DNA of 31,225 nt. It comes from an uncultured Collinsella sp. (lineage in GTDB: Bacteria; Actinomycetota; Coriobacteriia; Coriobacteriales; Coriobacteriaceae). Below, piece after piece: positions 7,198 to 15,417 of this stretch (the stretch's first letter is position 1; each line of letters opens with the position of its first letter). The notes beneath the pieces are model-generated. The model was not told the origin of the DNA. It saw nothing but the letters and a program-made list of their open reading frames with translations, and made no database searches. The stretch lies in assembly GCA_958370785.1 (NCBI GenBank), contig CATXKN010000013.1, forward strand, positions 1 to 31,225. The letters run 5' to 3'. The translations under genes were made by a program, and so were the position numbers.

Positions 7198-7683
7198 GTG
7201 AAGGTCATCATCTATACCGACGGCTCGGCCCGATCAAATCCGGGACGCGGCGGCTACGGCGCCGTGCTCAAATACACCAACCCCGCCGGCAAGACCTTCA
7301 CCTCCGAGCTTTCGCGCGGCTATGCCAAGACCACCAACAACCGCATGGAGCTCATGGCGGTCATCGTGGCACTCGAGGCGCTCAACCGCCCCTGCGACGT
7401 CGAAGTCCATTCCGATTCGCAGTACGTCGTCAACGCCTTCAACAAGCACTGGATCGACGGCTGGAAAAAGCGCGGATGGAAAACCGCCAACAAGCAGCCC
7501 GTCAAGAACCGCGATCTGTGGGAGCGCCTGCTCACCGCAAAGAGCAAGCACAAAGTGGAGTTCATCTGGGTTAAGGGCCACGCCGGCCATGAGCTCAACG
7601 AGCGCTGCGACGAGCTTGCCACCACGGCGGCCGACGGCAGCAACCTCGATATCGACACCGGCTTTAACGAGAGCGACCTGTAA
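7198..7683 (+). CDS. rnhA: Ribonuclease HI
   Basis: A 161-residue type I RNase H that cuts the RNA strand of RNA-DNA hybrids, for example at replication primers. All four metal-binding acidic residues are seen: D8 (IYTDGSARSNPG), E51 (NNRMELMAV), D73 (HSDSQYVV) and D138 (ERCDELA), plus the flexible-loop histidine in VKGHAGH. The tryptophan/lysine-rich handle (WIDGWKKRGWK) is present. I place the start at GTG 7198 with AAAGGA five bases upstream; a longer reading from ATG 7147 would add an unrelated leader. The C-terminal tail after the domain is short and acidic. Confidence 0.96.
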   Translation: MKVIIYTDGSARSNPGRGGYGAVLKYTNPAGKTFTSELSRGYAKTTNNRMELMAVIVALEALNRPCDVEVHSDSQYVVNAFNKHWIDGWKKRGWKTANKQPVKNRDLWERLLTAKSKHKVEFIWVKGHAGHELNERCDELATTAADGSNLDIDTGFNESDL

Positions 7684-7719
7684 CGGCGTTTTCGCACGCT
7701 ATTTCCTGCCCCCTCGCGC

Positions 7720-7725
7720 TACACT
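7720..7725 (+). promoter_or_regulatory. Candidate -10 element of the oxidoreductase/acylphosphatase pair
   Basis: GCGCTACACT ends 33 bases before the ATG at 7759; it resembles the element before rnhA. No clear -35 is visible. Confidence 0.3.
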
Positions 7726-7758
7726 CATCCTGTAAACCGAACGGCACGAGGGGGATAC

Positions 7759-8865
7759 ATGTTGCGTATAGCGACCATCGGCACATCCATGATTACCAAC
7801 GACTTTATCCAGGTCGTCAACGCCAACGACCAAGCCGCGTTCGTGGGCACGCTCTCGCGCGATGTAGATCGCGGCGCCGCCTTTACCGCCGAGCGCGGTG
7901 GCGAGCGAAACTTTACTTCACTCGATGAGCTCGCGGCAGCCGCCGACGTCGATGCCGTCTATATCGGCAGCCCCAACGCGCTTCACTACGAGCAGGCCCT
8001 TGCCTGCATCGCCGGTGGCAAGCACGTCATCGTCGAGAAGCCCTTCTGCGCCACCGAGGCGCAGGCGCTGGAAGTCTTCCGCGCTGCCGAGGCAGCAGGT
8101 GTCGTGGCCCTCGAGGCCATGCGTCCCCTCCACGATCCCGCTTTCCACGCCATCGAGGACGCCCTGGGTGAGATTGCCCCCATCCGCCGCGCCTCATTGC
8201 GCTTTGGCAAATATTCCTCGCGCTACAACGAGATTCTCGCGGGACACGCCACCAATATCTTCGACTGCAATATGGCATCGGGTTCCCTCATGGACATTGG
8301 CGTCTACACCGTCGAGCCCATGGTCGAGATCTTCGGCATGCCCTCCGGCCTTACGAGCATGACTACGCTGCTCGACCCCACCACGCGACAGCTCACGCAC
8401 GGCCCCATCGATGGCTGTGGTTCCATCCTCGCCAGCTACGGCGGCGGCCGCATCTCCGTCGAGCTCGCGCACTCCAAAATTACGAATGACCTGCTGCCCT
8501 CGCAGATCGAAGGCGAGCGTGGCACTATCCAGATCGACCATCTGTCCACGCCCCGCAACGTCCGCATCGACTATCGCGGCGACGTCGTACGCGGCTCGGC
8601 GACCGAGGCACCGCGCGAACAGAGCGACAACGGCCGCGTGCTCGACCTGCCCAAATCGAGCAACACCATGGAATACGAACTCACAGACTTTATCACCGCC
8701 ATCGGCGGCATCGATAATGTCAAGGAAGAGATTTGGGAGACCCCGGCGGGACGTCACGAGCTTGGCCACTACCGCGACGTCACGCTCGTCTCACTGCGTA
8801 TCATGGATGCCGTGCGCCAGCAGGCGGGTATCGCCTTCCCCGCTGACTCTAACAAGCGGGCATAG
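7759..8865 (+). CDS. Gfo/Idh/MocA-family oxidoreductase
   Basis: A 368-residue NAD(P)-dependent dehydrogenase. The N-terminal Rossmann domain starts MLRIATIGTSMIT, where the usual GxGxxG is reduced to GTSMIT, and continues with DVDAVYIGSPNALHYEQA and the family motif GGKHVIVEKPF. The C-terminal alpha/beta substrate domain runs from about residue 125 (LRFGKYSSRYNEIL, SLMDIGVYTVEPM). GAGGGGGA precedes the ATG closely. The stop is two bases before the next ATG, so it is translationally coupled to the acylphosphatase-domain gene. The substrate is unknown; related proteins act on sugars, inositols or dihydrodiols. Confidence 0.92.
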   Translation: MLRIATIGTSMITNDFIQVVNANDQAAFVGTLSRDVDRGAAFTAERGGERNFTSLDELAAAADVDAVYIGSPNALHYEQALACIAGGKHVIVEKPFCATEAQALEVFRAAEAAGVVALEAMRPLHDPAFHAIEDALGEIAPIRRASLRFGKYSSRYNEILAGHATNIFDCNMASGSLMDIGVYTVEPMVEIFGMPSGLTSMTTLLDPTTRQLTHGPIDGCGSILASYGGGRISVELAHSKITNDLLPSQIEGERGTIQIDHLSTPRNVRIDYRGDVVRGSATEAPREQSDNGRVLDLPKSSNTMEYELTDFITAIGGIDNVKEEIWETPAGRHELGHYRDVTLVSLRIMDAVRQQAGIAFPADSNKRA

Positions 8866-8867
8866 CG

Positions 8868-9278
8868 ATGGGTTTTTTCGACAAGCTTTTCTCGGGCGTC
8901 ACCGGCGGCAGCCGCGAACCCCAAAAGCCCTCTGGCGTTGAGCTTGAGCTGCGCCGTAGGCTCACCGTGCTCGCAAGCGACGAGGCCACTCAAGACGCCC
9001 CGCAGCGCTATTTCCTGCGGTGGGAGGGACAGGTCCAGGGCGTCGGTTTCCGCTTCACCAACACCAACCTCGCACAGGCGCGCTCCCTCACCGGCTGGGT
9101 GCGCAATATGGAAGACGGCTCGGTTGAGATGGAGCTACAGGGCACGCCGGCAAACATCGTGTCTCAGCTCGAGGCGCTTCATGCCTCCTACGAGCGCATG
9201 GGAACGCGTTTTCGCCTCGCAGACGCCCAGACCCGAGCCCCACTTGCCAATGAAGACGGTTTCATTCCTCGTTATTAG
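8868..9278 (+). CDS. Acylphosphatase-domain protein with N-terminal extension
   Basis: A 136-residue protein. Residues about 45-130 form an acylphosphatase domain, with the signature GQVQGVGFRFTNTNLA (catalytic Arg) and GWVRNMEDGSVEMELQG (catalytic Asn). Residues 1-44 are an extra amphipathic and charged stretch (MGFFDKLFSGVTGG) not found in the usual 90-residue enzyme. Acylphosphatases hydrolyse acyl phosphates; the physiological role is poorly defined. The gene starts two bases after the oxidoreductase stop, so the two are an operon. An acyl-phosphate-making cluster lies 12 kb away, but a link is only speculation. Confidence 0.85.
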   Translation: MGFFDKLFSGVTGGSREPQKPSGVELELRRRLTVLASDEATQDAPQRYFLRWEGQVQGVGFRFTNTNLAQARSLTGWVRNMEDGSVEMELQGTPANIVSQLEALHASYERMGTRFRLADAQTRAPLANEDGFIPRY

Positions 9279-9339
9279 TATTGTGTGCTAAATACGGTAT
9301 CATTTACCTACGACCGTTGATAGAAAAGAGGCGAGGCGC

Positions 9340-9720
9340 ATGGCGGTGCAAAGAAGGAATACCAGGCAGCGAAAGCTGGTTCTTGACGCTGTGCGCCAAA
9401 GCTATAACCATCCCACCGCCGACGAAATCTACAACGCCGTACGCGAACAGGATGACAAGATCAGCCGCGGTACGGTCTACCGCAATCTCAATCTCTTGGC
9501 CGACGCCGGCGAGATCCTCTCCATCAAGACGCCGGGCGGCAGCCGCTTCGATCGCACCATCGAGCCGCACGCACATATCATCTGCACCTCGTGCAGCCGC
9601 GTCATCGACGTACCGCTCCCCTTCGATGCCCAGCTCGACGCCAAGGCGTCCGAGCAAATCGGCTGGCACGTCACGTCGCACTACACCATCTTCGAGGGTC
9701 TCTGCCCCGACTGCCGGTAG
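9340..9720 (+). CDS. Fur-family regulator, PerR-like
   Basis: A 126-residue metal-dependent repressor. The N-terminal winged helix has HPTADEIYNAVREQ and ISRGTVYRNLNLLADAG. The dimer domain has GGSRFDRTIEPHAHIICTSC and VIDVPLP. Cys pairs C82/C85 and C122/C125 (last residues CPDCR) make the structural zinc site. D71, H77, H79 and D90 match the regulatory metal site of PerR peroxide sensors, so PerR rather than Fur or Zur is likely for this anaerobe. A GAGGCGAGG ribosome site lies upstream. No peroxide-defence gene is adjacent, so the regulon is not visible here. Confidence 0.85.
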   Translation: MAVQRRNTRQRKLVLDAVRQSYNHPTADEIYNAVREQDDKISRGTVYRNLNLLADAGEILSIKTPGGSRFDRTIEPHAHIICTSCSRVIDVPLPFDAQLDAKASEQIGWHVTSHYTIFEGLCPDCR

Positions 9721-9740
9721 CCCTTAGTGGCATGCCCGCA

Positions 9741-9779
9741 AAATCTACTTGCCCATCCGCTACAGCAAAAAGTAGATTT
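9741..9779. terminator. Inverted repeat between convergent genes
   Basis: AAATCTACT (9741-9749) pairs with AGTAGATTT (9771-9779), loop 21 bases, between the Fur-family gene and the convergent HAD gene. It is AT-rich for a terminator, so its role is uncertain. A related AAAACCTACT follows at about 9795. Confidence 0.45.
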
Positions 9780-9798
9780 CTAGGTATGTCCCGAAAAC

Positions 9799-10596
9799 CT
9801 ACTCGGCGAGCAGACGGCGCAGTTCCTCTTCGACCGTGCGCACGTAACGGACGCGGTCGTTGATGCCTCGCATGGTGGGGTTGCAGCTCTCCATCAGATA
9901 GGGATGGCCCACGACGTTGAGCATGTCGCGATCGTTCTCATTGTCGCCAAACGCCATCATCTCATCGGGCGAAATCCCCAGGGCACGACCGTAATCGGCA
10001 AGCGCGGAGCCCTTGCCCGAACCGAAACCGATAAAGTCCGTCCATTCGGTTCCCGACGTCATCACGTCGACACGATCGCTAAAGAGGCGCTCGAAATACT
10101 CCAGGGCCGCCGGCTGATCCACCTCGGGCGTCTGGAAGGCAATCTTAATGACGTCCTCGTCGATGTCCTCGGGACGGTCGACCACCGCCACATCGCAGTG
10201 GACCTCATAGCGCAAATGGTCGACGAACGCATCGTTGCCGCTCATGGTGTAGAGGTGTCCCTCGCACGAAAGTGTCACGTCGGCATGGGGATACGCAACC
10301 ACGGCATTCGCGATATCCATAGCAAGGCTACGCTCCATGGAACGCTTGACAACGGCACGCCCCTTGCTCATCACCAGGGCTCCGTTTTCGCATACATAGG
10401 CGAGCTCATCGGCCACCGGGGCAAACAGATAGCGCAAGCTCGCATATTGACGGCCGCTCGCCGGCATAAACACGATACCGCGACGATGCAGTTCATCGAT
10501 GAGCTCAAAGGCCTCGGAACGCGGCTCGCGCTCCCCCGGATGCAGCAAAGTGCCGTCCAAATCGCATGCAATCAGCTTGATTCCCTCAAGACCCAT
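9799..10596 (-). CDS. HAD-superfamily Cof-type phosphatase
   Basis: A 265-residue haloacid dehalogenase-family hydrolase of the Cof/IIB subclass, which dephosphorylates sugar phosphates, flavin or pyridoxal phosphates. Motif I is LIACDLDGTLLHPG (nucleophile Asp), motif II is in FMPASGRQY, motif III Lys is in GSGKGSALADYG and motif IV is MAFGDNENDRDML. The large cap domain of type C2 lies between motifs II and III. The start at 10596 has GGGGGAAG six bases upstream and puts the conserved motif about 13 residues from the N-terminus; a longer reading would pass through a terminator-like hairpin. The substrate is unknown. Confidence 0.92.
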   Translation of the reverse strand: MGLEGIKLIACDLDGTLLHPGEREPRSEAFELIDELHRRGIVFMPASGRQYASLRYLFAPVADELAYVCENGALVMSKGRAVVKRSMERSLAMDIANAVVAYPHADVTLSCEGHLYTMSGNDAFVDHLRYEVHCDVAVVDRPEDIDEDVIKIAFQTPEVDQPAALEYFERLFSDRVDVMTSGTEWTDFIGFGSGKGSALADYGRALGISPDEMMAFGDNENDRDMLNVVGHPYLMESCNPTMRGINDRVRYVRTVEEELRRLLAE

Positions 10597-10623
10597 ATGC
10601 TTCCCCCAAAGCACCTCATCAAC

Positions 10624-10668
10624 AGTAAGACGGACTTTGAATAGTTGCCTCTCAAAGTCCGTCTTACT
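10624..10668. terminator. 17-bp perfect hairpin after the UreE-domain gene
   Basis: Arms 10624-10640 and 10652-10668 are perfect complements (AGTAAGACGGACTTTGA), loop of 11. It begins 11 bases past the stop of the minus-strand UreE-domain gene and precedes the HAD gene. There is no T-run, so it is a terminator without tail or a stability hairpin. Confidence 0.7.
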
Positions 10669-10678
10669 CATACGCACG

Positions 10679-11257
10679 TTAACCGCGCGCCTTCTTTACG
10701 ATCGTAAAGTCGGGAGCCATACTCACGACGACATCCGCCGCGCTCGATGCAAAGCGTCGGCTGGCATCGAGCTCGCGTGTGACCACCGAGAGCCGAACAC
10801 CCTCGACACCCCGGAGTATGCGGCCCAAAACAGGCTGCACCGGCGTATACATGCGCACGGTATGCTCGTCCGAGTCGCCTCGGAAGAGCGGCGCATGCAT
10901 GTTGCCAATCTCCCAGCACGCATGCGCGAGTGCAATCGGATCCATGCGGTCGACTTCGACCAAATAAACCTCGGCGCTGCGCAGGCGCACGACAACCGCC
11001 ACGGGCACCACGCCCGAACGGTCAATGGCGAGCACGTCGCCATCGGCAAGACGGCCGCCGTCGGCAGTATCCAGCCGAACACCGATCGTGCGCCCCAGCT
11101 CCGTTACGCCCGCAAATGTGCGGGCATCGGCCTGGTCCCAATCGAGCAGTAGCTCGTCAACTTCAAAGAGGCCGCCCAACTTCCGGCGAAGCAGGAGTTC
11201 ATAGGACGGATCGTTGAGATTTCCCAAGCATGTCGTCGAAACCAAGCGTTCAGGCAT
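10679..11257 (-). CDS. UreE-like domain protein, no urease nearby
   Basis: A 192-residue protein resembling the urease nickel metallochaperone UreE. The N-terminal half is beta-rich (GRTIGVRLDTADGGRLADGD, then LAIDRSGVVPVAVVV), as in the UreE peptide-binding domain; the C-terminal half has LAHACWEIGNMHAPLF, which matches the UreE 'xxLGNRHxP' metal-binding helix, with the GN-H core kept. The usual histidine-rich tail is missing, ending KKARG. No urease or other ure gene is in the window. The ATG is three bases after the FKBP stop, so the two form an operon; a SlyD-like FKBP is itself linked to nickel in other bacteria. A nickel or other metal delivery role is inferred. Confidence 0.62.
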   Translation of the reverse strand: MPERLVSTTCLGNLNDPSYELLLRRKLGGLFEVDELLLDWDQADARTFAGVTELGRTIGVRLDTADGGRLADGDVLAIDRSGVVPVAVVVRLRSAEVYLVEVDRMDPIALAHACWEIGNMHAPLFRGDSDEHTVRMYTPVQPVLGRILRGVEGVRLSVVTRELDASRRFASSAADVVVSMAPDFTIVKKARG

Positions 11258-11260
11258 ACT

Positions 11261-11689
11261 CTAGCCCTCGACCTCGACGAGCTCGATATCAAAGTTGAGG
11301 TCCTTGCCGGCCAACTCGTGGTTGGCGTCGAGCGTCACGGCCTCGGGCGTCACGTCGATGACAACGGCGGGGACGGGCATGCCGCTCGGCGTGGACAGGA
11401 AAAGCTTCATGCCCTTCTCGATCTGCTCGCTGTTGGGAACCTGTTCGGCCGGGAAGGTCAGGACCATCTCGGGATTGTGCTCGCCGTAGGCATCGGCAGC
11501 AGGAATGTGCACGGTCTTCTTCTCGCCCACCTGCATGTCGACAACAGCGGCGTCGAAGCCCTTGATCATCTGACCGGCGCCGCAGGTGAACTCCAGCGGC
11601 TCGCCGCGATCGTAGGAGCTATCGAACTGCGTGCCGTCGTCGAGCGTGCCGCGATAATGGGTCTTGACCTTCTTGCCCTGGTTGGACAT
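11261..11689 (-). CDS. SlyD-like FKBP-type peptidyl-prolyl isomerase
   Basis: A 142-residue cytosolic FKBP of the SlyD class, combining prolyl isomerase and chaperone activity. The FKBP half has VKTHYRGTLDDGTQFDSSYD and GAGQMIKGFDAAVVDMQVGEKK; the inserted chaperone flap spans about residues 65-120 (AADAYGEHNPEMVLTFPAEQ); and the C-terminus returns with NHELAGKDLNFDIELVEV. The long His-rich metal-binding tail of E. coli SlyD is absent. The start at 11689 has GGAGGT five bases upstream. The UreE-domain gene follows directly in the same operon. Confidence 0.92.
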   Translation of the reverse strand: MSNQGKKVKTHYRGTLDDGTQFDSSYDRGEPLEFTCGAGQMIKGFDAAVVDMQVGEKKTVHIPAADAYGEHNPEMVLTFPAEQVPNSEQIEKGMKLFLSTPSGMPVPAVVIDVTPEAVTLDANHELAGKDLNFDIELVEVEG

Positions 11690-11809
11690 GGTAACCTCCG
11701 TAATAAGGGCGGCGCACAACGCGGGCCGCCATGAACATATGGCGCTAACTATACCCTAGTCATACAATTCAATGACAGTTTGCAAAGAAACGCTGCAACC
11801 GGAGGAACC

Positions 11810-12823
11810 ATGGCATATCCCGTATTTGATCTACACTGCGACACCGCCGACCGCATCGGCTGGGCCACGCTCGATCTCGACCTGCGCTTTACCGCCGGCA
11901 CCGACGGTTATTTCCACGGCGATGAAACGCATCCGCAAGATTTCGACCTCATCGAGGGCAACGCCTGCGCCATCTCGCTCGCAAAGATCGGCAACACGCC
12001 GTGGGCACAGTGCTTCGCCACGTTTGTCCCCGACGAGATTCCCACCGCTCACGCCGCGCGCTTCCAGGCGCAGATCATGGCGCACATGAGCGGCCAGGCA
12101 ATGCTCAACCACGACCGCATGGTCAACGTACGCAGCGCCGCTGACATTCGCCCTGCGCTCAAGGACGGCAAGGTCGCCTGCATCCACACCATCGAAAACG
12201 CCACGTTCTTTGCCGAGGACCCCGCGCTGATCGAGGTACTCAAGAGCCTGGGCGTACTCATGTCATCACTCAGCTGGAACGCGCAGGGACCGCTCGCGAG
12301 CGGGCACGATACCCACGCCGGCCTCACCGCCGCCGGCATCGAGGCACTTACGCAGATGGAGCACGCCGGCATGGTACTCGACGTCTCCCACCTCAACGAT
12401 GAGTGCTTTGACGAGGTTGTCGCCCACGCCACGCGCCCCTTCGTCGCCAGCCACTCCAACTCCCGTGCGGTTTGCGGCGTCAAACGCAACCTTACCGACG
12501 ACCAGTTCCGCACCATTCGCGACATGGGTGGCATCGTCGGCCTCAACTACTGCAGCGAGTTCCTATCCAACGACGTAACCGACAAGACCGCCGCAGACGT
12601 CACCTTCGACCAGCTAGCGGCACATATCGAGCACTGGCTCGACCTGGGCGGCGAGGACGTCATCGCGCTCGGCGGCGACTGGGACGGCGCCACGGTGCCT
12701 GCTTTCCTCTCCGATGCCAGCAAGATGCCCGAGTTCCAGAACATGCTTTCCAAGCATTTTGGCAAGACCGTGATGCAGAAGCTCTGCAGCGACAACGCGC
12801 TTACCTTCTTTGAGCGTTATTAA
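11810..12823 (+). CDS. Membrane-dipeptidase-family (M19) metallopeptidase
   Basis: A 337-residue zinc dipeptidase of the M19 (renal dipeptidase) family, which splits dipeptides, often with a D-residue. Zinc ligands are seen in FDLHCDTADR (H9, D11), HTIENATFF (bridging Glu), and SHSNSRAVCGVKRNLTD; the late GGDWDG matches the family's conserved Asp segment. There is no signal peptide, so it is cytosolic, as in many bacterial members. The ATG at 11810 has GGAGG five bases upstream. It is monocistronic or precedes the YgjP-type gene after a hairpin. Confidence 0.93.
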   Translation: MAYPVFDLHCDTADRIGWATLDLDLRFTAGTDGYFHGDETHPQDFDLIEGNACAISLAKIGNTPWAQCFATFVPDEIPTAHAARFQAQIMAHMSGQAMLNHDRMVNVRSAADIRPALKDGKVACIHTIENATFFAEDPALIEVLKSLGVLMSSLSWNAQGPLASGHDTHAGLTAAGIEALTQMEHAGMVLDVSHLNDECFDEVVAHATRPFVASHSNSRAVCGVKRNLTDDQFRTIRDMGGIVGLNYCSEFLSNDVTDKTAADVTFDQLAAHIEHWLDLGGEDVIALGGDWDGATVPAFLSDASKMPEFQNMLSKHFGKTVMQKLCSDNALTFFERY

Positions 12824-12839
12824 TTTCACATCCCTTGAG

Positions 12840-12875
12840 CGGGCCGGCATGCCGAACGGTCGACATGCCGGCCCG
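12840..12875. terminator. GC-rich hairpin after the dipeptidase gene
   Basis: Arms CGGGCCGGCATG (12840-12851) and CATGCCGGCCCG (12864-12875) are perfect complements, loop of 12. It lies 17 bases past the dipeptidase stop with no T-run. It also covers the two ATG codons upstream of the next gene, which supports the later TTG start for that gene. Confidence 0.7.
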
Positions 12876-12897
12876 TCCCCAATCTGAAGGACCGCTT

Positions 12898-13674
12898 TTG
12901 ACGCAGCAGTTTACGATTTCTGTATCCCGGCCGGATGGGACGCCCATCTCCGTCGTCGTTACCAAAAAGCGCGTCAAAAACTTCAACCTACGCGTCACAT
13001 CAAGCGGTGAGGTCCACGCCAGTGCACCGCTCGGCGCCAGCCGCGAGCGTATCGAAGCGTTTGTGAAGCGCAACAGCGCCTGGATTATCAGCCGACTTGC
13101 CCAGCGCGAGCAACGTCAGGCGGCGGCGAGAGAGCCGCTCAGCCCCTCGTCCATCATTGCGCTTTGGGGCAAACCCATCACGGTACAAGATGCGCTCGAT
13201 CACAACTTTACATCACCCGCACCGCGGCCCAAGCAGGCCACCTTCGCAAGTTTTATGGGTACCGACGAATCGGACGAAGGCCCACAGGCCAAGCGGCGCG
13301 CAATCCTCGACGGCCTAACGTCCGACGAGCTCCAGACCCGCATCAACCAGCTCTATGCATCCGAGGTCACCACGGCGCTGCGCGATATGGTGCACGCATA
13401 CGAAATCTCAATGAGTATCACCGTTTCCCGCGTCTCCGTGCGCAGCATGAAAACACGCTGGGGATCATGCACGCCCAAGACCGGAGCTATTCGCATCGCG
13501 CGCGAGCTCGCCGCCTACCCCGTCGAATGCCTCGACATGGTTGTCGCCCACGAGCTCGTCCACTTGCTCGAGCCAAGCCACAATCAGCGGTTTCACGCCC
13601 TGCTCGACACGTACTGCCCCAACAATAGAGCTCTGTCGCAGCGGCTCAAGCAGCCACCCATAGAAACGTATTAG
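12898..13674 (+). CDS. YgjP-type zinc metallopeptidase (M48/DUF45)
   Basis: A 258-residue protein of the YgjP/DUF45 metal-dependent hydrolase family (SprT-like gluzincin). The zinc motif HELVHLLEPSH sits near residues 218-228, preceded by the family's MKTRWGSCTPKTGAIRIAREL and followed by NQRFHALL. A charged low-complexity linker occupies about residues 105-140. I choose the TTG at 12898 because GAAGGA lies seven bases before it, while both earlier ATG codons lie inside the 12840-12875 hairpin. Function is unknown for the family, though links to restriction and protein turnover exist. It converges on folB with six bases between stops. Confidence 0.88.
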   Translation: MTQQFTISVSRPDGTPISVVVTKKRVKNFNLRVTSSGEVHASAPLGASRERIEAFVKRNSAWIISRLAQREQRQAAAREPLSPSSIIALWGKPITVQDALDHNFTSPAPRPKQATFASFMGTDESDEGPQAKRRAILDGLTSDELQTRINQLYASEVTTALRDMVHAYEISMSITVSRVSVRSMKTRWGSCTPKTGAIRIARELAAYPVECLDMVVAHELVHLLEPSHNQRFHALLDTYCPNNRALSQRLKQPPIETY

Positions 13675-13680
13675 AACCGG

Positions 13681-14166
13681 TTAGCGCACGCGCTCGATCT
13701 CGACACCGCAACTTGCCAGGGGCAGGCCAACAGGAGCCCACGGCTTATCGAGCTTTATGCGCACACCAAGCAGCGAGGGATAGCGGCGCAGCAGCATCTG
13801 GGCTGTCCCCTCGGCTGCCGCCTCGATAAGTTTAAACGTATGCTCGCGCAGATAGCCATCGACATCGTGGCACACCGAGCCATAGTCAATCGAGGCGTCC
13901 AGGTTATCGTGCTCCCCCGCCGCGCGCAGGTCGGCATAGAGCACCAGAGAAACGATGAACTTCTGACCCAGCGCGTTCTCCTCGGGATATACACCGTGGT
14001 TGGCAAAAACCTCAAGGCCGTCAATGACAATACGATCGGCATGGCGCAAATCGTCATAGCTCACGTGGGGCACCGCCGTTGCGGTGGATATTTCGCCCCT
14101 TCCACGGCGGGCGAGCTCGGAGCCCTCAGTCTTGGTTGCATTCTCGGGCAGTTTCTTGTTGCTCAT
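13681..14166 (-). CDS. folB: Dihydroneopterin aldolase
   Basis: A 161-residue enzyme of tetrahydrofolate synthesis: it splits 7,8-dihydroneopterin into 6-hydroxymethyl-dihydropterin and glycolaldehyde. The domain covers residues about 43-161, with DRIVIDGLEVFANHGVYPEE, LGQKFIVSLVLYADL, DYGSVCHDV and the catalytic lysine region IKLDKPWAPVG. About 40 residues at the front (polar, Ala/Glu/Lys-rich) are an extension not seen in the usual 120-residue enzyme. The ATG has AAGGAGA eight bases upstream, so the extension is probably real. It is the last gene of the folE-HD-folB run. Confidence 0.92.
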   Translation of the reverse strand: MSNKKLPENATKTEGSELARRGRGEISTATAVPHVSYDDLRHADRIVIDGLEVFANHGVYPEENALGQKFIVSLVLYADLRAAGEHDNLDASIDYGSVCHDVDGYLREHTFKLIEAAAEGTAQMLLRRYPSLLGVRIKLDKPWAPVGLPLASCGVEIERVR

Positions 14167-14209
14167 CGCGATCGTCTCCTTCGTTTAGAACCCCGACCGC
14201 GCAAACTAA

Positions 14210-14791
14210 CTACACGCGAATCGACAGGTTCTTTTTATCATCGCTCCAGTTGCAAGCATTGCGCGCGGGGCATGCAAAGCAGGCGCGCGACGCTTTGTCG
14301 GCTGCATAGAGCAAACGCTCAAGCGGTTGGCTGTTCACGCGCAGCTTTCGATGGCCCAGAATGGCCGTCTTAATGGCTGCGGCATCGGCCGGCTCAAACG
14401 CCACGTCATCGGGCATGCCACCGAGAATCGCATCAGCGACGCGCTCGCTTGCAACATCATGGGATATACCCGATTCGTACTGTTCATCTTTGCCGATATC
14501 GTGAAGAAGTGCCGTGGCGTAGATGACCTCGCGGTCAAACTCGAGCTGTTCCTCGAGATTCTTGATCCACATAATGCGGGCGACATCGAGCAGATGGTCG
14601 ATACCGTGGCGGCAAAAGATGCGCCCCGATTCCAGCTGAGCAATGTTGCCCAGGTGGCGCCGGAACAGGCCGTTGGCACAAATGTAATCGATACGAGGCA
14701 TGGCACCAAAAGGCGCTAGGCCCGAAGCCATAAAACCGCGACGTGGCGTTCCCTCGTCAGTATTCGATGCAAAGTCGTTGACGACCCTCAT
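14210..14791 (-). CDS. HD-domain phosphohydrolase between folE and folB
   Basis: A 193-residue HD-superfamily protein. Metal ligands are seen as CRHGIDHLLDVARI (first His), LLHDIGKDEQYE (HD pair), and ILGHRKLR. The C-terminus carries three cysteines in ACFACPARNACNWSDDKKN, a pattern that could bind metal or a cluster, or simply mark substrate-binding. The start is three bases after the folE stop, so translation is coupled. Sitting between folE and folB, it may supply the phosphatase step that removes phosphate from dihydroneopterin (tri)phosphate, for which many bacteria lack an identified enzyme; this is inference from position and the HD fold. Confidence 0.8.
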   Translation of the reverse strand: MRVVNDFASNTDEGTPRRGFMASGLAPFGAMPRIDYICANGLFRRHLGNIAQLESGRIFCRHGIDHLLDVARIMWIKNLEEQLEFDREVIYATALLHDIGKDEQYESGISHDVASERVADAILGGMPDDVAFEPADAAAIKTAILGHRKLRVNSQPLERLLYAADKASRACFACPARNACNWSDDKKNLSIRV

Positions 14792-14793
14792 GG

Positions 14794-15351
14794 TTAGCGG
14801 CCCAGCATCCTAAAGAAACGCTCCTCGAGCGCGGGATCGGTCTCAAAGACGCCGCGGCGAGCGAGCGTCACGGTCTTGGTGCCGGGCTTTTGCACGCCGC
14901 GCATGGTCATGCACATATGCTCAGCTTCCATGAGCACAATCGCTCCCTGGGGAGCGAGATAATCCATGAGGGCGTCGGCAACCTGCGCACACAGCTGCTC
15001 CTGCAGCTGCAGACGGCGGGCATAAACCTCAACCGTGCGAGCAAGCTTAGAGAGCCCTGCGACACGGCCGTTGGGGATATAGCCAATGGTAGCCTTGCCG
15101 TAAAACGGCAGCAGATGATGTTCGCACAGCGAGTAGAACGTGATGTCGCGCTCGATAACCAAATCGTTCGAAGCGACGGCAAAGGTTTTGGACAGGTGCT
15201 CCTCGGCACTCTGGTCCATACCGCCGGCGATCTCGCCATACATACGGGCAACGCGCGCCGGGGTCTCCAGCAGACCCTCACGAGTTGGGTCCTCGCCTAT
15301 GCCCTCAAGCAACAGCTTAATGGCGGCCTCGACTTTTTCCTGATCGACCAT
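14794..15351 (-). CDS. folE: GTP cyclohydrolase I
   Basis: A 185-residue enzyme for the first step of folate/pterin synthesis, turning GTP into dihydroneopterin triphosphate and formate. Typical segments: GEDPTREGLLETPARVARMY, SLCEHHLLPFYGKATIGYIP (zinc Cys and His), LSKLARTVEVYARRLQLQE and EAEHMCMTMRGVQKPGT (second zinc Cys). Length matches the family. The ATG at 15351 has GAGGCCC upstream; a longer reading adds 21 residues unlike the family. It follows nrdG with 66 bases between and is coupled to the HD gene after it. Placing folE behind nrdDG ties nucleotide and pterin supply in one unit. Confidence 0.96.
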   Translation of the reverse strand: MVDQEKVEAAIKLLLEGIGEDPTREGLLETPARVARMYGEIAGGMDQSAEEHLSKTFAVASNDLVIERDITFYSLCEHHLLPFYGKATIGYIPNGRVAGLSKLARTVEVYARRLQLQEQLCAQVADALMDYLAPQGAIVLMEAEHMCMTMRGVQKPGTKTVTLARRGVFETDPALEERFFRMLGR

Positions 15352-15417
15352 CTGGGCCTCACTTTTCCGATTTTGCGTTCGCGCTATGGTACCACGCCCT
15401 CCGGCATCGGCCACAAG

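Noticed and set aside
10679..11257. A urease operon
   Set aside because: Only one UreE-like protein is present; no structural or other accessory urease genes are in the window.
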